Positions 23,380 to 31,643 of a DNA stretch of 31,647 nucleotides are shown here, piece after piece. The stretch's first letter is position 1. Each line of letters opens with the position of its first letter. A model generated the notes under the pieces. That model had not been told where the DNA came from. It saw only the letters and a program-made list of their open reading frames with translations, and did no database searches. The position numbers were made by a program, and so were the translations under genes. Origin of the DNA: Phocaeicola_A sp963652075 (GTDB lineage Bacteria; Bacteroidota; Bacteroidia; Bacteroidales; Bacteroidaceae); assembly GCA_963652075.1 (NCBI GenBank), contig CAVJRQ010000018.1:1-31647 (forward strand), in the 5' to 3' direction.

Positions 23380-24306
23380 TCAATTCTTTGTCAGCTTATT
23401 CTCATTTTTCAATTGATTAACAATATGGTCGAGCATTCCGTTGATGAAGGCCGGACTCTTTGCCGTACTGTAGAGCTTGGCTATCTCCACGTATTCGTTT
23501 ATAGAGACGCTGACCGGGATGTTGGGGAAACTCAGGATTTCCGCCAGGGCAATCTGCATGATGACGACATCCATGAAAGCCACGCGGCTCAAGTCCCAGT
23601 TCTTGGTGTTCTCGCTCAACAGGTGGCGATAGTAGTCCGCATTGAGTATCGTGCGGCGGAAGAGGCGGCGCGCATAGTCCTTGTCTTCCTCATCCTTGAA
23701 CTCGGGCAGCAGCTCCTGTTGTGCACCGCTCTTCTCCTCGAAACGCTTGATGGTCTTTAGCACGAAGGTGTCCACAATCTCCTTGTCGTCATTCCAGTAG
23801 AGGCTTTGGTCTTCCAGCACCTGGTCCAGTGTCTCGTTGTTGAAGATGAGGTTCTTGTAGAGCTTGCGCCACAGTTCCCGATCCGCTTCGTACGAAGAGG
23901 TTTCGTCTGCCATATACTCTTTGTAGTAGTCGCTCTCGGTTATTTGCTCATAGATGGCTTTCACGCATTCGGCGTTGTCGTCCCATGTCTTCTTCTGGTT
24001 ATTGACGAACGCCTGCAACTGATTGTTGATTTCCAGTTGTGCAATGAAGCGGTTGTCCGCGAATTTGGTATTGGGCGAAAGTTCTTCTTTGGAAGGGTTA
24101 AATTTGCTCTTGCCTGCGTCAAGCCGTCTTTGTGCATAGTGTGTTACCTCCACCATCAACAACAACAGGTAGTTGTAAAGGTCGTATGCTTTGGAAAGGC
24201 TGAAGAATAGCTCCTTCTCGGCTGTTTCCAGGTTTTTGCCTCCGTTCTGATAATAGGCGTATATTATCTGTACTATTTTCAGACGAATAAGAACTCTGTT
24301 TATCAT
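23380..24306 (-). CDS. nusB: Transcription antitermination factor NusB
   Basis: NusB binds boxA RNA with NusE (S10) and promotes antitermination on rRNA operons. From the ATG at 24306 it has 308 residues, the long Bacteroidetes form. A family-specific N-terminal half starts MINRVLIRLKIVQIIYAYYQ, and the canonical NusB fold is in the last part (about 190-300, with 'ILSFPNIPVSVSINEYVEIAKLYSTAKSPAFINGMLDHI'-type residues split over two helices). A longer frame to 24345 is possible, but its start lies upstream of the promoter -7 box at 24333-24340, so 24306 is the right start. It heads the nusB-yajC-ybbR-coaE run. Confidence 0.9.
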   Translation of the reverse strand: MINRVLIRLKIVQIIYAYYQNGGKNLETAEKELFFSLSKAYDLYNYLLLLMVEVTHYAQRRLDAGKSKFNPSKEELSPNTKFADNRFIAQLEINNQLQAFVNNQKKTWDDNAECVKAIYEQITESDYYKEYMADETSSYEADRELWRKLYKNLIFNNETLDQVLEDQSLYWNDDKEIVDTFVLKTIKRFEEKSGAQQELLPEFKDEEDKDYARRLFRRTILNADYYRHLLSENTKNWDLSRVAFMDVVIMQIALAEILSFPNIPVSVSINEYVEIAKLYSTAKSPAFINGMLDHIVNQLKNENKLTKN

Positions 24307-24332
24307 ATTCTTTATATATTTCAAAGGATTTG

Positions 24333-24364
24333 CAAAGGTAGACAAAAACTCCGCTTGCTACAAA
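24333..24364 (-). promoter_or_regulatory. nusB promoter
   Basis: On the minus strand TTTG (24364-24361) and TACCTTTG (24340-24333) are 20 bp apart, a full consensus match. It fixes the nusB start at 24306. Confidence 0.75.
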
Positions 24365-24733
24365 TAAATAAAGAAAAATTAGACGGAAGGAACTGACTTT
24401 ATAGCCAACAGTCCTTGTTTTGCTTGTCTTCATTGTATTGAAGATTGGGTAGACACTCATATTTTAAGGTCTTGAAGCTCATAGTGCCGAACGGCTATTG
24501 TCCCAGGGTTTACTCAGCCTGTCATATCCAATTCTTCGAATCGTATCTATGAAGGTTGACAGAGCACAAATGTAAGAACTATTTTAACTGCAAATATATG
24601 TAGGAGGAATAGGACTTTGTCATGAAATCTTTTCCTTAGCGTGCAACATTCTTGCTCATTCCTTTGTTCGTTCTGAAAATTATCGTCAATTTTGATGCGG
24701 AAATAGTAATCGGAACTAAAAACAAATATTCGT
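24365..24733. other. Intergenic stretch between nusB and the DUF3276 gene
   Basis: About 370 bp, AT-rich, between divergent genes. I see no tRNA, no repeat, no convincing gene and no consensus promoter for the rightward gene. A frame on the minus strand (24460 to 24119) runs into nusB out of frame and looks like chance. A small RNA or gene remnant cannot be excluded. Confidence 0.5.
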
Positions 24734-25117
24734 ATGGATGAACTTAAAAAGAAGAGTGCTGTGGATTCGGATAAGGAGATTGTTTTTTCTAAGTCTATCA
24801 AAGCAGGCAAACGTATCTATTACCTGGACGTGAAGAAAAACCGCAAGGACGAGATGTTCCTGGCTATCACCGAAAGCAAGAAGGTGGTGTCGGGCGACGG
24901 GGATGAGTCGCAGGTGAGTTTCGAGAAACATAAAATCTTCCTCTATCAAGAGGATTTTGAGAAGTTCATGTCCGGACTTCTGGAAGCCGTCAGCTTCATC
25001 AAGGAAGAACAGGCGCAGGGCAGGACGCGGAAACCAAATGACCGGACATTCGCCTCTGAAGAAGGAGACTCGGCTCTCCCTACGGAGGATGAAATCAAGA
25101 TAGATATTGATTTTTAA
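24734..25117 (+). CDS. PUR-alpha-like DUF3276 nucleic-acid-binding protein
   Basis: A 127-residue protein of the bacterial PUR family (DUF3276), which folds as a single PUR repeat and binds single-stranded DNA or RNA. The central part, about 15-95, carries the pattern 'EIVFSKSIKAGKRIYYLDVKK' (split strands) and 'EKHKIFLYQEDFEKFMSGL', giving the beta-beta-beta-beta-alpha unit. An acidic tail follows (about 108-127, ending DEIKIDIDF). It stands alone before rplY, which has its own promoter. Target nucleic acids are unknown. Confidence 0.85.
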   Translation: MDELKKKSAVDSDKEIVFSKSIKAGKRIYYLDVKKNRKDEMFLAITESKKVVSGDGDESQVSFEKHKIFLYQEDFEKFMSGLLEAVSFIKEEQAQGRTRKPNDRTFASEEGDSALPTEDEIKIDIDF

Positions 25118-25128
25118 GTCGTTGTTTG

Positions 25129-25159
25129 TTGTACGTTATAAAAATAAACGCTACCTTTG
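25129..25159 (+). promoter_or_regulatory. rplY-pth-hslR promoter
   Basis: TTG at 25129-25131 and TACCTTTG at 25152-25159 are 20 bp apart. The RNA leader before rplY is about 75 nt, AT-rich, with no strong hairpin that I can see. Confidence 0.7.
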
Positions 25160-25241
25160 CGCCGCTTTTTGCACATCGTGTGATGGTGAATTAAGCAAGA
25201 GACTAAAACTTAATTTAGAGTAACACAAAATTTTAAGAAGA

Positions 25242-25832
25242 ATGAAGACTTTTGATTTGAAGGGTACTGCAAGAACAGACCTTGGAAAGAAGGGAACCCG
25301 CGAACTCCGCAAGGCAAACAACGTTCCTTGCAACTTGTATGGCGTAAAGAAAGACGAGAACGGCAAACCCGTGGCTGTTCCTTTCACGGTTACCAATGAC
25401 AGCCTCCGCAATCTGGTTTACACTCCGCATATCTATGCCGTGAACCTCGACATCGACGGACAGAGCTGCAAGGCTATCATGAAAGAGATTCAGTTCCACC
25501 CTGTAAAAGACAATATCCTGCATGTTGACTTCCTGCAGATTTCAGATGACAAACCCGTTGTAATGGAGGTGCCTGTTGCACTCGAAGGTTTGGCAGAAGG
25601 TGTGCGTGCCGGTGGTAAACTGCAGCTGCAGGTTCGTAAGCTGAAAGTGAAAGCTACATACGACAAGATCCCCGAGAAGTTGGTTGTCAACGTTACCGAC
25701 TTGGGCTTGGGTAAGACTATCAAGGTTGGCGAGCTCGCTTTCGAAGGACTGGAGCTGCTCAATGCCAAGGATGCGGTTGTCTGCGGTGTTAAGTTGACCC
25801 GTGCGGCAAGAGGAGCTGCGGCCGCTAAGTAA
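25242..25832 (+). CDS. rplY: 50S ribosomal protein L25 (CTC/TL5 long form)
   Basis: L25 binds 5S rRNA in the large ribosomal subunit. The 196 residues comprise the L25 domain (about 1-95, starting MKTFDLKGTARTDLGKKGTR) and the extra C-terminal TL5/CTC beta domain (about 98-185), as in Bacteroides and Thermus and unlike the short E. coli form. A short Ala-rich tail follows. It is first of a run with pth (24-bp gap) and the S4 protein, all translation-related. Confidence 0.93.
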   Translation: MKTFDLKGTARTDLGKKGTRELRKANNVPCNLYGVKKDENGKPVAVPFTVTNDSLRNLVYTPHIYAVNLDIDGQSCKAIMKEIQFHPVKDNILHVDFLQISDDKPVVMEVPVALEGLAEGVRAGGKLQLQVRKLKVKATYDKIPEKLVVNVTDLGLGKTIKVGELAFEGLELLNAKDAVVCGVKLTRAARGAAAAK

Positions 25833-25856
25833 TTACCGTAACGCTTATTCCTGTCA

Positions 25857-26420
25857 ATGAAATATTTGATTGTGGGCTTGGGAAACATTGGTGACGAATA
25901 CCAAGGCACCCGCCATAATATAGGATTTAGAATATTGGATGCCTTGGCTAAGGCATCCAATATTGTTTTTAAGGACGGCCGCTACGGGTTCACCGCCACG
26001 TTGTCGGTCAAGGGGCGTGAGCTGATTTTGCTCAAGCCCTCTACCTACATGAACCTCAGCGGCAATGCCGTGCGCTACTGGATGCAGCGCGAGAAGGTGG
26101 CGCTGGAGAATGTATTGGTGGTGGTGGATGACCTCGCCCTGCCTTTCGGCACGCTGCGCTTGAAGGGCAAAGGAAGTGATGCCGGTCACAATGGCTTGAA
26201 GCATATCGCCGCCACTTTGGGCACACAGAACTATGCCCGCTTGCGTTTTGGCATCGGCAACGATTTCCCCAAGGGCGGACAGATAGACTTCGTGTTGGGG
26301 ACTTTCTCTGAGGAAGACCTGAAGACCATGGACGAAAGGGTGGAACGTGCCATCGAGATTATCAAGAGTTTCTGCTTGGCCGGACTGGAGAATACAATGA
26401 ACCAATACAACGGGAAATGA
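25857..26420 (+). CDS. pth: Peptidyl-tRNA hydrolase
   Basis: Pth releases peptides from prematurely dropped peptidyl-tRNA. The 187-residue length is normal. Catalytic and binding residues are in place: N10, H20 in GTRHNIG, N66 in PSTYMNLSG, D91 in VVVDDLALP and N112 in GSDAGHNGLK. It follows rplY by 24 bp and overlaps the next gene by the four bases ATGA, a sign of translational coupling. Confidence 0.95.
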   Translation: MKYLIVGLGNIGDEYQGTRHNIGFRILDALAKASNIVFKDGRYGFTATLSVKGRELILLKPSTYMNLSGNAVRYWMQREKVALENVLVVVDDLALPFGTLRLKGKGSDAGHNGLKHIAATLGTQNYARLRFGIGNDFPKGGQIDFVLGTFSEEDLKTMDERVERAIEIIKSFCLAGLENTMNQYNGK

Positions 26421-26863
26421 GTGAGGCACGGATTGACAAATGGTTGTGGGCGGTACGCCTGTTCAAGACGCGCACCCTTGCGGCGGAAGCCTGTAAGAAA
26501 GGGCGCGTCAGTGTCAATGGCACACAGATAAAACCCTCCAAAACGGTAAAACCGGGTGAGGTGGTGCAGGTGCGCAAACCTCCCGTGACCTACTCCTTCA
26601 AGGTGCTCCAAGCCATTGAGAAACGCATTGGAGCGAAGCTCGTGCCCGAAGTGATGGAGAATGTCACCACGCCCGACCAGTATGAACTGCTTGAGATGAG
26701 CAAGATCAGTGGCTTCGTGGACCGTGCCCGCGGTACGGGTCGCCCCACCAAGAAAGACCGTCGCAGTCTCGACGAGTTTGCCTCCGAGCCTTTCGCTTTC
26801 GACGATTTCGGCTTCTCTTTCGATGAAGACGAAGAGGATGCGGATGACGAGGACGAAGATTAA
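26417..26863 (+). CDS. hslR: S4-domain RNA-binding protein (Hsp15 / HslR-like)
   Basis: A 148-residue protein with an S4 RNA-binding domain at about 4-65 (RIDKWLWAVRLFKTRTLAAE, then KGRVSVNG). In E. coli Hsp15 binds free 50S subunits carrying stalled peptidyl-tRNA and helps recycle them, which fits its ATGA overlap with pth. The C-terminal end is very acidic (about 124-148, runs of D and E), unlike the basic tail of E. coli Hsp15, so the detailed role may differ. Confidence 0.88.
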   Translation: MSEARIDKWLWAVRLFKTRTLAAEACKKGRVSVNGTQIKPSKTVKPGEVVQVRKPPVTYSFKVLQAIEKRIGAKLVPEVMENVTTPDQYELLEMSKISGFVDRARGTGRPTKKDRRSLDEFASEPFAFDDFGFSFDEDEEDADDEDED

Positions 26864-26900
26864 GCCTCCCGTTCATTGCAAACAAAATTGCGGCGGATTG

Positions 26901-26931
26901 TTGCAGGTTACGTTATTTATGACGACTTTTG
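26901..26931 (+). promoter_or_regulatory. Putative promoter of the receiver/PEP-binding gene
   Basis: TTG at 26901-26903 and GACTTTTG at 26924-26931 are 20 bp apart. The -7 box differs at its first base. It overlaps the TTG start of a longer frame (26929), which favours the ATG at 26965. Confidence 0.5.
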
Positions 26932-26964
26932 TTCTCCCGAACAAGTAACGTTAACCTCAATACT

Positions 26965-29919
26965 ATGCTTAGCAAGTTCAAACTCAACCAGCTATACTTC
27001 AAGGATACATCCTTTGTCGACTTGATGACGAAGCGCATCTTCAACGTCCTCTTGGTGGCCAACCCTTATGATGCGTTCATGTTGGAGGATGACGGGCGCG
27101 TCGACGAAAAGATTTTCAACGAATATATGAACCTGAGCCTTCGCTATCCGCCCCGGTTCACACAGGTATCTACCAAAGAGGAGGCTTGGCAGAAGCTCTC
27201 CGTCATGACCTACGACTTGGTCATCTGTATGCCCGGAACGGACAACAATGACGCTTTCGACATTGCCCGTAGCATCAAGGAACGTCACCCCCTGATACCG
27301 CTGGTGGTACTGACCCCCTTCTCGCACGGCATCACCAAGCGCATGGAGAACGAAGACCTCAGCATCTTCGAGTATGTCTTCTGCTGGTTGGGCAACACCG
27401 ACCTGCTGGTCTCCATCATTAAACTGATAGAGGACAAGATGAACCTCGAACACGACGTGAAGGAGGTGGGTGTGCAGATGATTCTGCTGGTGGAGGACTC
27501 CATCCGCTTCTACTCGTCCGTCCTTCCCAACCTCTATAAGTTTGTCCTCAACCAAAGCAAGGAGTTCGCTACCGAAGCGCTCAACGCCCACCAAAGCACA
27601 CTGCGCATGAGGGGACGGCCTAAGATTGTGCTTACCCGCACCTATGAAGAGGCGATGATGCTCTACGAGAAATACAGCGACAACGTGCTGGGAGTCATTA
27701 CCGACGCCAGTTTCCCCCGTGAAGGGAAAGACGACCCCAATGCGGGACTTCGTCTGTTGGAGACAATCCGTTCGCGCGACCCCTATGTGCCCCTCATCAT
27801 GGAATCGTCGGAGGAGTCCAACCGCGAAAAGGCGGAGAAGTTCGGTGCCAGCTTCATCGACAAGAACTCCAAGAAGATGAATATCGACCTGCGTGAGGCC
27901 GTCTCCGCCAACTTCGGTTTTGGCGACTTCATCTTCCGCGACCCTGTTACCATGGAGGAGATAGCCCGCGTGCGTAACCTGAAGGAGTTGCAGAACATCA
28001 TCTTCACGGTGCCGCGCGAGTCCATGCTCTATCATATCAGCCGCAACCACGTCTCCCGTTGGCTCTATTCGCGCGCCATGTTCCCCGTAGCGGAGTTCCT
28101 GAAACAGATTACGTGGGACTCCCTGCAGGACGTGGATGCCCATCGGCAGATTATCTTCGATGCCATTGTGAAGTATCGCCGGATGAAGAACCGTGGTGTG
28201 GTGGCGGAGTTCCTTCGCGACCGGTTCGACAGCTATTCCAACTTTGCCCGCATAGGCGAGGGCTCGCTGGGAGGCAAAGGCCGCGGCCTCGCTTTCATCG
28301 ACAACCTGGTGAAGCGTCATGCCGAGTTTGAGCAGTTCGAGAACGCCAACGTGGCCATCCCCAAGACGGTCGTGCTCTGCACCGACCTGTTCGATGAGTT
28401 CATGGACTCCAACAACCTCTATCAGATAGCCTTGAGTGACGCGCCCGACGAAGTGATTCTCAAACATTTCCTGCGGGCTAAGTTGCCCGACCGCTTGGTG
28501 GACGACTTCTTCGCGTTCTTCGACGTGGTGAAGGCCCCTATCGCCATCCGCTCGTCGAGTCTGTTGGAAGACTCTCATTACCAGCCCTTCGCCGGCATCT
28601 ACTCTACCTATATGATTCCTTATCTGGCGGACAAGTACGAGATGCTCCGCATGCTGAGCGATGCCATCAAGGGTGTCTATGCCTCCGTGTTCTATCGCGA
28701 CAGCAAGGCCTATATGCAGGCCACCAGCAACGTGATAGACCAAGAGAAGATGGCGGTTATCCTGCAAGAGGTGGTGGGTACGCAATACGGCGACCGCTAT
28801 TACCCGTCCATTTCGGGCGTGGCGCGCTCGCTCAACTATTACCCCATTGGCGACGAACAGGCCGAGGAGGGCGTGGTGAGCCTTGCGCTCGGGTTGGGCA
28901 AGTACATCGTGGACGGCGGACTCACCTTGCGCGTCTGTCCCTATCACCCCACAAAAGTGTTGCAGACCAGCGAGCTCGACTTGGCCTTGCGCGAGACGCA
29001 AACCCAATTCTATGCCCTCGACACCAAAAACGCCGGCGAGGATTTCTCCATCGATGACGGCTTCAACATCGTGAAACTTCCGGTGAAAGAGGCGGAGAAG
29101 GACGGTGCGCTCAACTTCATCGCTTCCACCTACGACCCCTATGACATGGTCATCCGCGACGGCATCTACCCCGGAGGACGCAAGGTCATCACTTTCGCCA
29201 ACATCCTGCAACACGATGTCTTTCCCTTGGCTGCCTTGCTACGCTATGCGCAGAAGTACGGACAAGAGGAGATGCGGCGTGCCGTGGAGATAGAGTTTGC
29301 CGTGAAGCTCAACCCCGACAAGACGGGGACATTCTACCTCCTGCAGATTCGTCCCATCGTGGACAGCAAGGAGATGCTCGATGAAGACCTGGCCCTCATT
29401 CGTGACGAAGATACCATCTTGCGTTCCAACAACTCGTTGGGACATGGCATCATCTCCGACATACAGGATGTTGTTTATGTGAAGACCGACAACTATACCC
29501 CGTCCAACAACCAACTCATTGCCTACGACATCGAGAAGTGGAACCGCCAGTTCCTCGACCAGGACAAGAACTACATCCTCATCGGACCGGGTCGTTGGGG
29601 CAGCAGTGACACTTGGCTGGGCATTCCGGTGAAGTGGCCGCACATCTCCGCTGCCCGGGTCATCGTGGAGGCCGGGCTCACCAATTACCGGGTAGACCCC
29701 TCACAGGGCACTCACTTCTTCCAGAACCTCACCTCCTTTGGCGTAGGATACTTCACGGTGAATCCCTTCCGCAACGATGGCGTGTACGACCTTGCCTATC
29801 TCGACTCTCTGCCGGCCGTGGAGGAGACGCAATTCTTGCGCCATGTCAGGTTCGAAGTTCCTTTGGTGGTGAAGATGGACGGCAAGCGCAACTTGGGTGT
29901 CGTGATGAAGCCCGTTTAA
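26965..29919 (+). CDS. Two receiver-like domains fused to a PEP/pyruvate-binding (PPDK-type) domain
   Basis: A 984-residue cytoplasmic protein. Residues about 22-160 form a receiver-like domain with no acceptor Asp (MPGTDNND where it is expected). About 170-310 is a second receiver with the acidic pair ED at 177-178, acceptor D247 in ITDASFP and K300. From about 425 comes a PPDK N-domain ATP-grasp fold: GEGSLGGKGRGL at 431-442, IRSSSLLEDS at 528-537, LLQIRPI near 792-798. The C-terminal region has GPGRWGSSD and DPSQGTHFFQN. The phosphohistidine and PEP-pyruvate TIM domains of true PPDK or PEP synthase are absent, so it is not a standard dikinase. It may phosphorylate or sense a substrate under receiver control. 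It is conserved in Bacteroidales with no function known to me. No histidine kinase lies nearby. Confidence 0.85.
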   Translation: MLSKFKLNQLYFKDTSFVDLMTKRIFNVLLVANPYDAFMLEDDGRVDEKIFNEYMNLSLRYPPRFTQVSTKEEAWQKLSVMTYDLVICMPGTDNNDAFDIARSIKERHPLIPLVVLTPFSHGITKRMENEDLSIFEYVFCWLGNTDLLVSIIKLIEDKMNLEHDVKEVGVQMILLVEDSIRFYSSVLPNLYKFVLNQSKEFATEALNAHQSTLRMRGRPKIVLTRTYEEAMMLYEKYSDNVLGVITDASFPREGKDDPNAGLRLLETIRSRDPYVPLIMESSEESNREKAEKFGASFIDKNSKKMNIDLREAVSANFGFGDFIFRDPVTMEEIARVRNLKELQNIIFTVPRESMLYHISRNHVSRWLYSRAMFPVAEFLKQITWDSLQDVDAHRQIIFDAIVKYRRMKNRGVVAEFLRDRFDSYSNFARIGEGSLGGKGRGLAFIDNLVKRHAEFEQFENANVAIPKTVVLCTDLFDEFMDSNNLYQIALSDAPDEVILKHFLRAKLPDRLVDDFFAFFDVVKAPIAIRSSSLLEDSHYQPFAGIYSTYMIPYLADKYEMLRMLSDAIKGVYASVFYRDSKAYMQATSNVIDQEKMAVILQEVVGTQYGDRYYPSISGVARSLNYYPIGDEQAEEGVVSLALGLGKYIVDGGLTLRVCPYHPTKVLQTSELDLALRETQTQFYALDTKNAGEDFSIDDGFNIVKLPVKEAEKDGALNFIASTYDPYDMVIRDGIYPGGRKVITFANILQHDVFPLAALLRYAQKYGQEEMRRAVEIEFAVKLNPDKTGTFYLLQIRPIVDSKEMLDEDLALIRDEDTILRSNNSLGHGIISDIQDVVYVKTDNYTPSNNQLIAYDIEKWNRQFLDQDKNYILIGPGRWGSSDTWLGIPVKWPHISAARVIVEAGLTNYRVDPSQGTHFFQNLTSFGVGYFTVNPFRNDGVYDLAYLDSLPAVEETQFLRHVRFEVPLVVKMDGKRNLGVVMKPV

Positions 29920-29948
29920 TCTGTGCAACAGGTTGTTTGCTTGGTGAT

Positions 29949-29981
29949 AAAGGGTGCTCAGGAGTGTTCTTGCGCCCCTTT
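29949..29981. terminator. Possible hairpin between convergent genes
   Basis: AAAGGG (29949-29954) can pair with CCCTTT (29976-29981), with GC pairs inside after one-base bulges. The right half lies in the 3' end of the CCA-adding enzyme gene. It could terminate either transcript weakly. Confidence 0.3.
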
Positions 29982-31418
29982 GTCTGCCGCCTTCAGTCCC
30001 AGCTCCGCGGCTTTCCGCATCATGAAGTCGTAGGCGGCCTCGTGTTCGTTGGGGATGACACCGTCGAGGATGGCGTCCTTGATGGCGGACTTCAGCACGC
30101 CAATCTCACGGCAAGGCCGCAGGTTGAACACCTCCATAATCTCCTCACCCGTGACGGGCGGTTGGAAGTTGCGGATGCGGTCCTTCTCCTCCAAGTCCTT
30201 CAGCTTCTGGCGTACCAGTTTGAAGTTGTCCAAGAAGCGTTGCTTGCGCACCTGGTTCTTCGAGGTAATGTCCGCTTCGCAAAGCAGCATCAAGTCGTCG
30301 ATGTCGTCGCCCGCCTCAAAGAGCAAGCGCCGTACGGCGGAGTCCGTCACCTCATTGTCGGCAATCACGATGGGCCGCATGTGCAGCGTGACGAGTTTCT
30401 GCACATATTTCATCTTCTCGTTCATGGGGAGTTTCATCTTCCGGAAGATATCGGGAATCATCTTCTCGCCGATGAAGTTATGGTTGTGGAAAGTCCATCC
30501 GATTTGAGGCTCCCACCGTTTGGTGCGCGGCTTGCCGATGTCATGAAGCAGAGCCGCCCAACGTAGCCACAGGTTGTCGCTTTTCTGTGCCACGTTGTCC
30601 AGCACTTCCAGCGTATGGTAGAAGTTGTCCTTGTGCGAGCGTCCGTTTATCGTCTCCACCCCCTGCAAGGCTGCCAGTTCGGGGAAGACGAGCGGCAACA
30701 GTCCGCAACGGTCCAGCTCCACGAATCCTTTTGAGGGGCGTGCCGTCATCACTATCTTGTTCAGCTCGTCCGTGATGCGTTCCTTGGAGATGATGTTGAT
30801 GCGCTCCTTGTTGCGCTCCAATGCCTCGAAGGTTTCTTCCTCTATATAGAAATTGAGTTGTGCGGCAAAGCGGATGCAGCGCATCATGCGCAGAGGGTCG
30901 TCGCTGAAGGTGATGTCGGGGTCCAGTGGGGTTACGATGTTCCCCTGTCGCATATCCTCCAGTCCGTTGAAAGGGTCCACCAGTTCCCCGTAGCGGGCTT
31001 TGTTGAGGCACACCGCCAAGGCGTTGATGGTGAAGTCACGCCGGTTTTGGTCATCTTCCAAGGTGCCGTCCTCCACAATCGGTTTGCGTGAGTCGTGTTG
31101 GTACGACTCCTTGCGTGCTCCCACGAATTCCACTTCCGTCTGGTGGTATTTCACCTGTGCGGTGCCGAAGTTGCGGAACACGGAGAGGTGCGCTCCTTTG
31201 CCCAGCTTCTCCTTCAGAGCCTCCGCCATCCGTATGCCGCTGCCTACCACCACCACGTCGATGTCCTTGGATGGGCGTTGCAGAAACAGGTCGCGCACAT
31301 AGCCCCCCACCACGTAACACTCCAAGCCCAGCTCGTCGGCCGTGTCGGAAATCTGGTGAAACAGCTTGTCCGCGAAACACCTCTTCAAATCCTCTTGTGT
31401 CAACTCAACCATTCTCAT
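29958..31418 (-). CDS. cca: CCA-adding tRNA nucleotidyltransferase with HD domain
   Basis: This enzyme adds or repairs the 3' CCA of tRNAs. From the ATG at 31418 it has 486 residues; an ATG at 31412 is equally possible. A longer TTG start at 31442 overlaps the promoter -7 box and is rejected. The class II nucleotidyltransferase head has GGYVRD at 38-43 and the metal aspartates in DIDVVVV (D52, D54). 'RRDFTINALA' follows near 125, then the RNA-binding helices. An HD phosphohydrolase domain (LLHDIGKP, near 285-292) is fused behind. It is a single gene, convergent with the receiver/PEP gene. The second 22-bp iteron array lies behind its promoter. Confidence 0.93.
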   Translation of the reverse strand: MRMVELTQEDLKRCFADKLFHQISDTADELGLECYVVGGYVRDLFLQRPSKDIDVVVVGSGIRMAEALKEKLGKGAHLSVFRNFGTAQVKYHQTEVEFVGARKESYQHDSRKPIVEDGTLEDDQNRRDFTINALAVCLNKARYGELVDPFNGLEDMRQGNIVTPLDPDITFSDDPLRMMRCIRFAAQLNFYIEEETFEALERNKERINIISKERITDELNKIVMTARPSKGFVELDRCGLLPLVFPELAALQGVETINGRSHKDNFYHTLEVLDNVAQKSDNLWLRWAALLHDIGKPRTKRWEPQIGWTFHNHNFIGEKMIPDIFRKMKLPMNEKMKYVQKLVTLHMRPIVIADNEVTDSAVRRLLFEAGDDIDDLMLLCEADITSKNQVRKQRFLDNFKLVRQKLKDLEEKDRIRNFQPPVTGEEIMEVFNLRPCREIGVLKSAIKDAILDGVIPNEHEAAYDFMMRKAAELGLKAADKGAQEHS

Positions 31419-31439
31419 AGCTCGAATTCTTTCGGACTG

Positions 31440-31447
31440 CAAAGGTA
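31440..31447 (-). promoter_or_regulatory. -7 box of the cca promoter
   Basis: TACCTTTG on the minus strand lies 21 bp before the ATG at 31418. At the -33 distance only GTG (31470-31468) is found. The nearest iteron begins 43 bp behind this box. Confidence 0.6.
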
Positions 31448-31490
31448 ATACAAAATTGGCGTAATCGCACGCGAAGTCACCTTTTCGAAC

Positions 31491-31590
31491 GTAAGTACTT
31501 ACGTTGCCCGATGAAAGTACTTACGATGCCCGATGTAAGTACTTACGTTGGCTCATGTAAGTACTTACGTTGATACATGCAACTGCTTGC
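31491..31590 (+). repeat. 22-bp iteron array, 5 units (right)
   Basis: Units start at 31491, 31513, 31535, 31557 and 31579, exactly 22 bp apart. Units 1, 3 and 4 are GTAAGTACTTAC, unit 2 is GAAAGTACTTAC and unit 5 is the decayed GCAACTGCTTGC. The spacers are GTTGCCCGAT, GATGCCCGAT, GTTGGCTCAT and GTTGATACAT. They match the left array on the same strand, so the two arrays are direct repeats although the arms outside them are inverted. No ATPase gene lies beside this copy within the window. Confidence 0.9.
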
Positions 31591-31592
31591 GT

Positions 31593-31643
31593 TGACTATG
31601 ACTGAATTTACTTTACACTTATAGTGTTATTTTACTAAGATGC
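31593..31643 (-). repeat. 51-bp terminal inverted repeat, right arm
   Basis: The exact reverse complement of bases 1-51. It is separated from the iteron array by two bases, as on the left. Four more bases (TTCA, 31644-31647) end the window. If these four bases were followed by the left-arm sequence, the result would be a 51-bp hairpin with a 4-nt loop. Confidence 0.9.

Noticed and set aside
24119..24460. 113-residue minus-strand frame with a hydrophobic stretch
   Set aside because: Most of it overlaps nusB in another frame and it covers the nusB promoter. The hydrophobic stretch alone is not enough.
24365..24733. tRNA or small RNA gene in the nusB upstream gap
   Set aside because: No tRNA T-loop (GGTTCRA) pattern, cloverleaf or strong hairpin could be found by eye.
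26992..29214. 740-residue open frame on the minus strand
   Set aside because: It lies antisense to the receiver/PEP-binding gene, which has clear domains. Its composition (rich in His, Val, Leu, Gly) is typical of an antisense shadow in GC-rich coding DNA.
29613..30566. 317-residue rightward frame across the end of the receiver/PEP gene and cca
   Set aside because: It is out of frame with the first gene and antisense to the second; both real genes are well supported.
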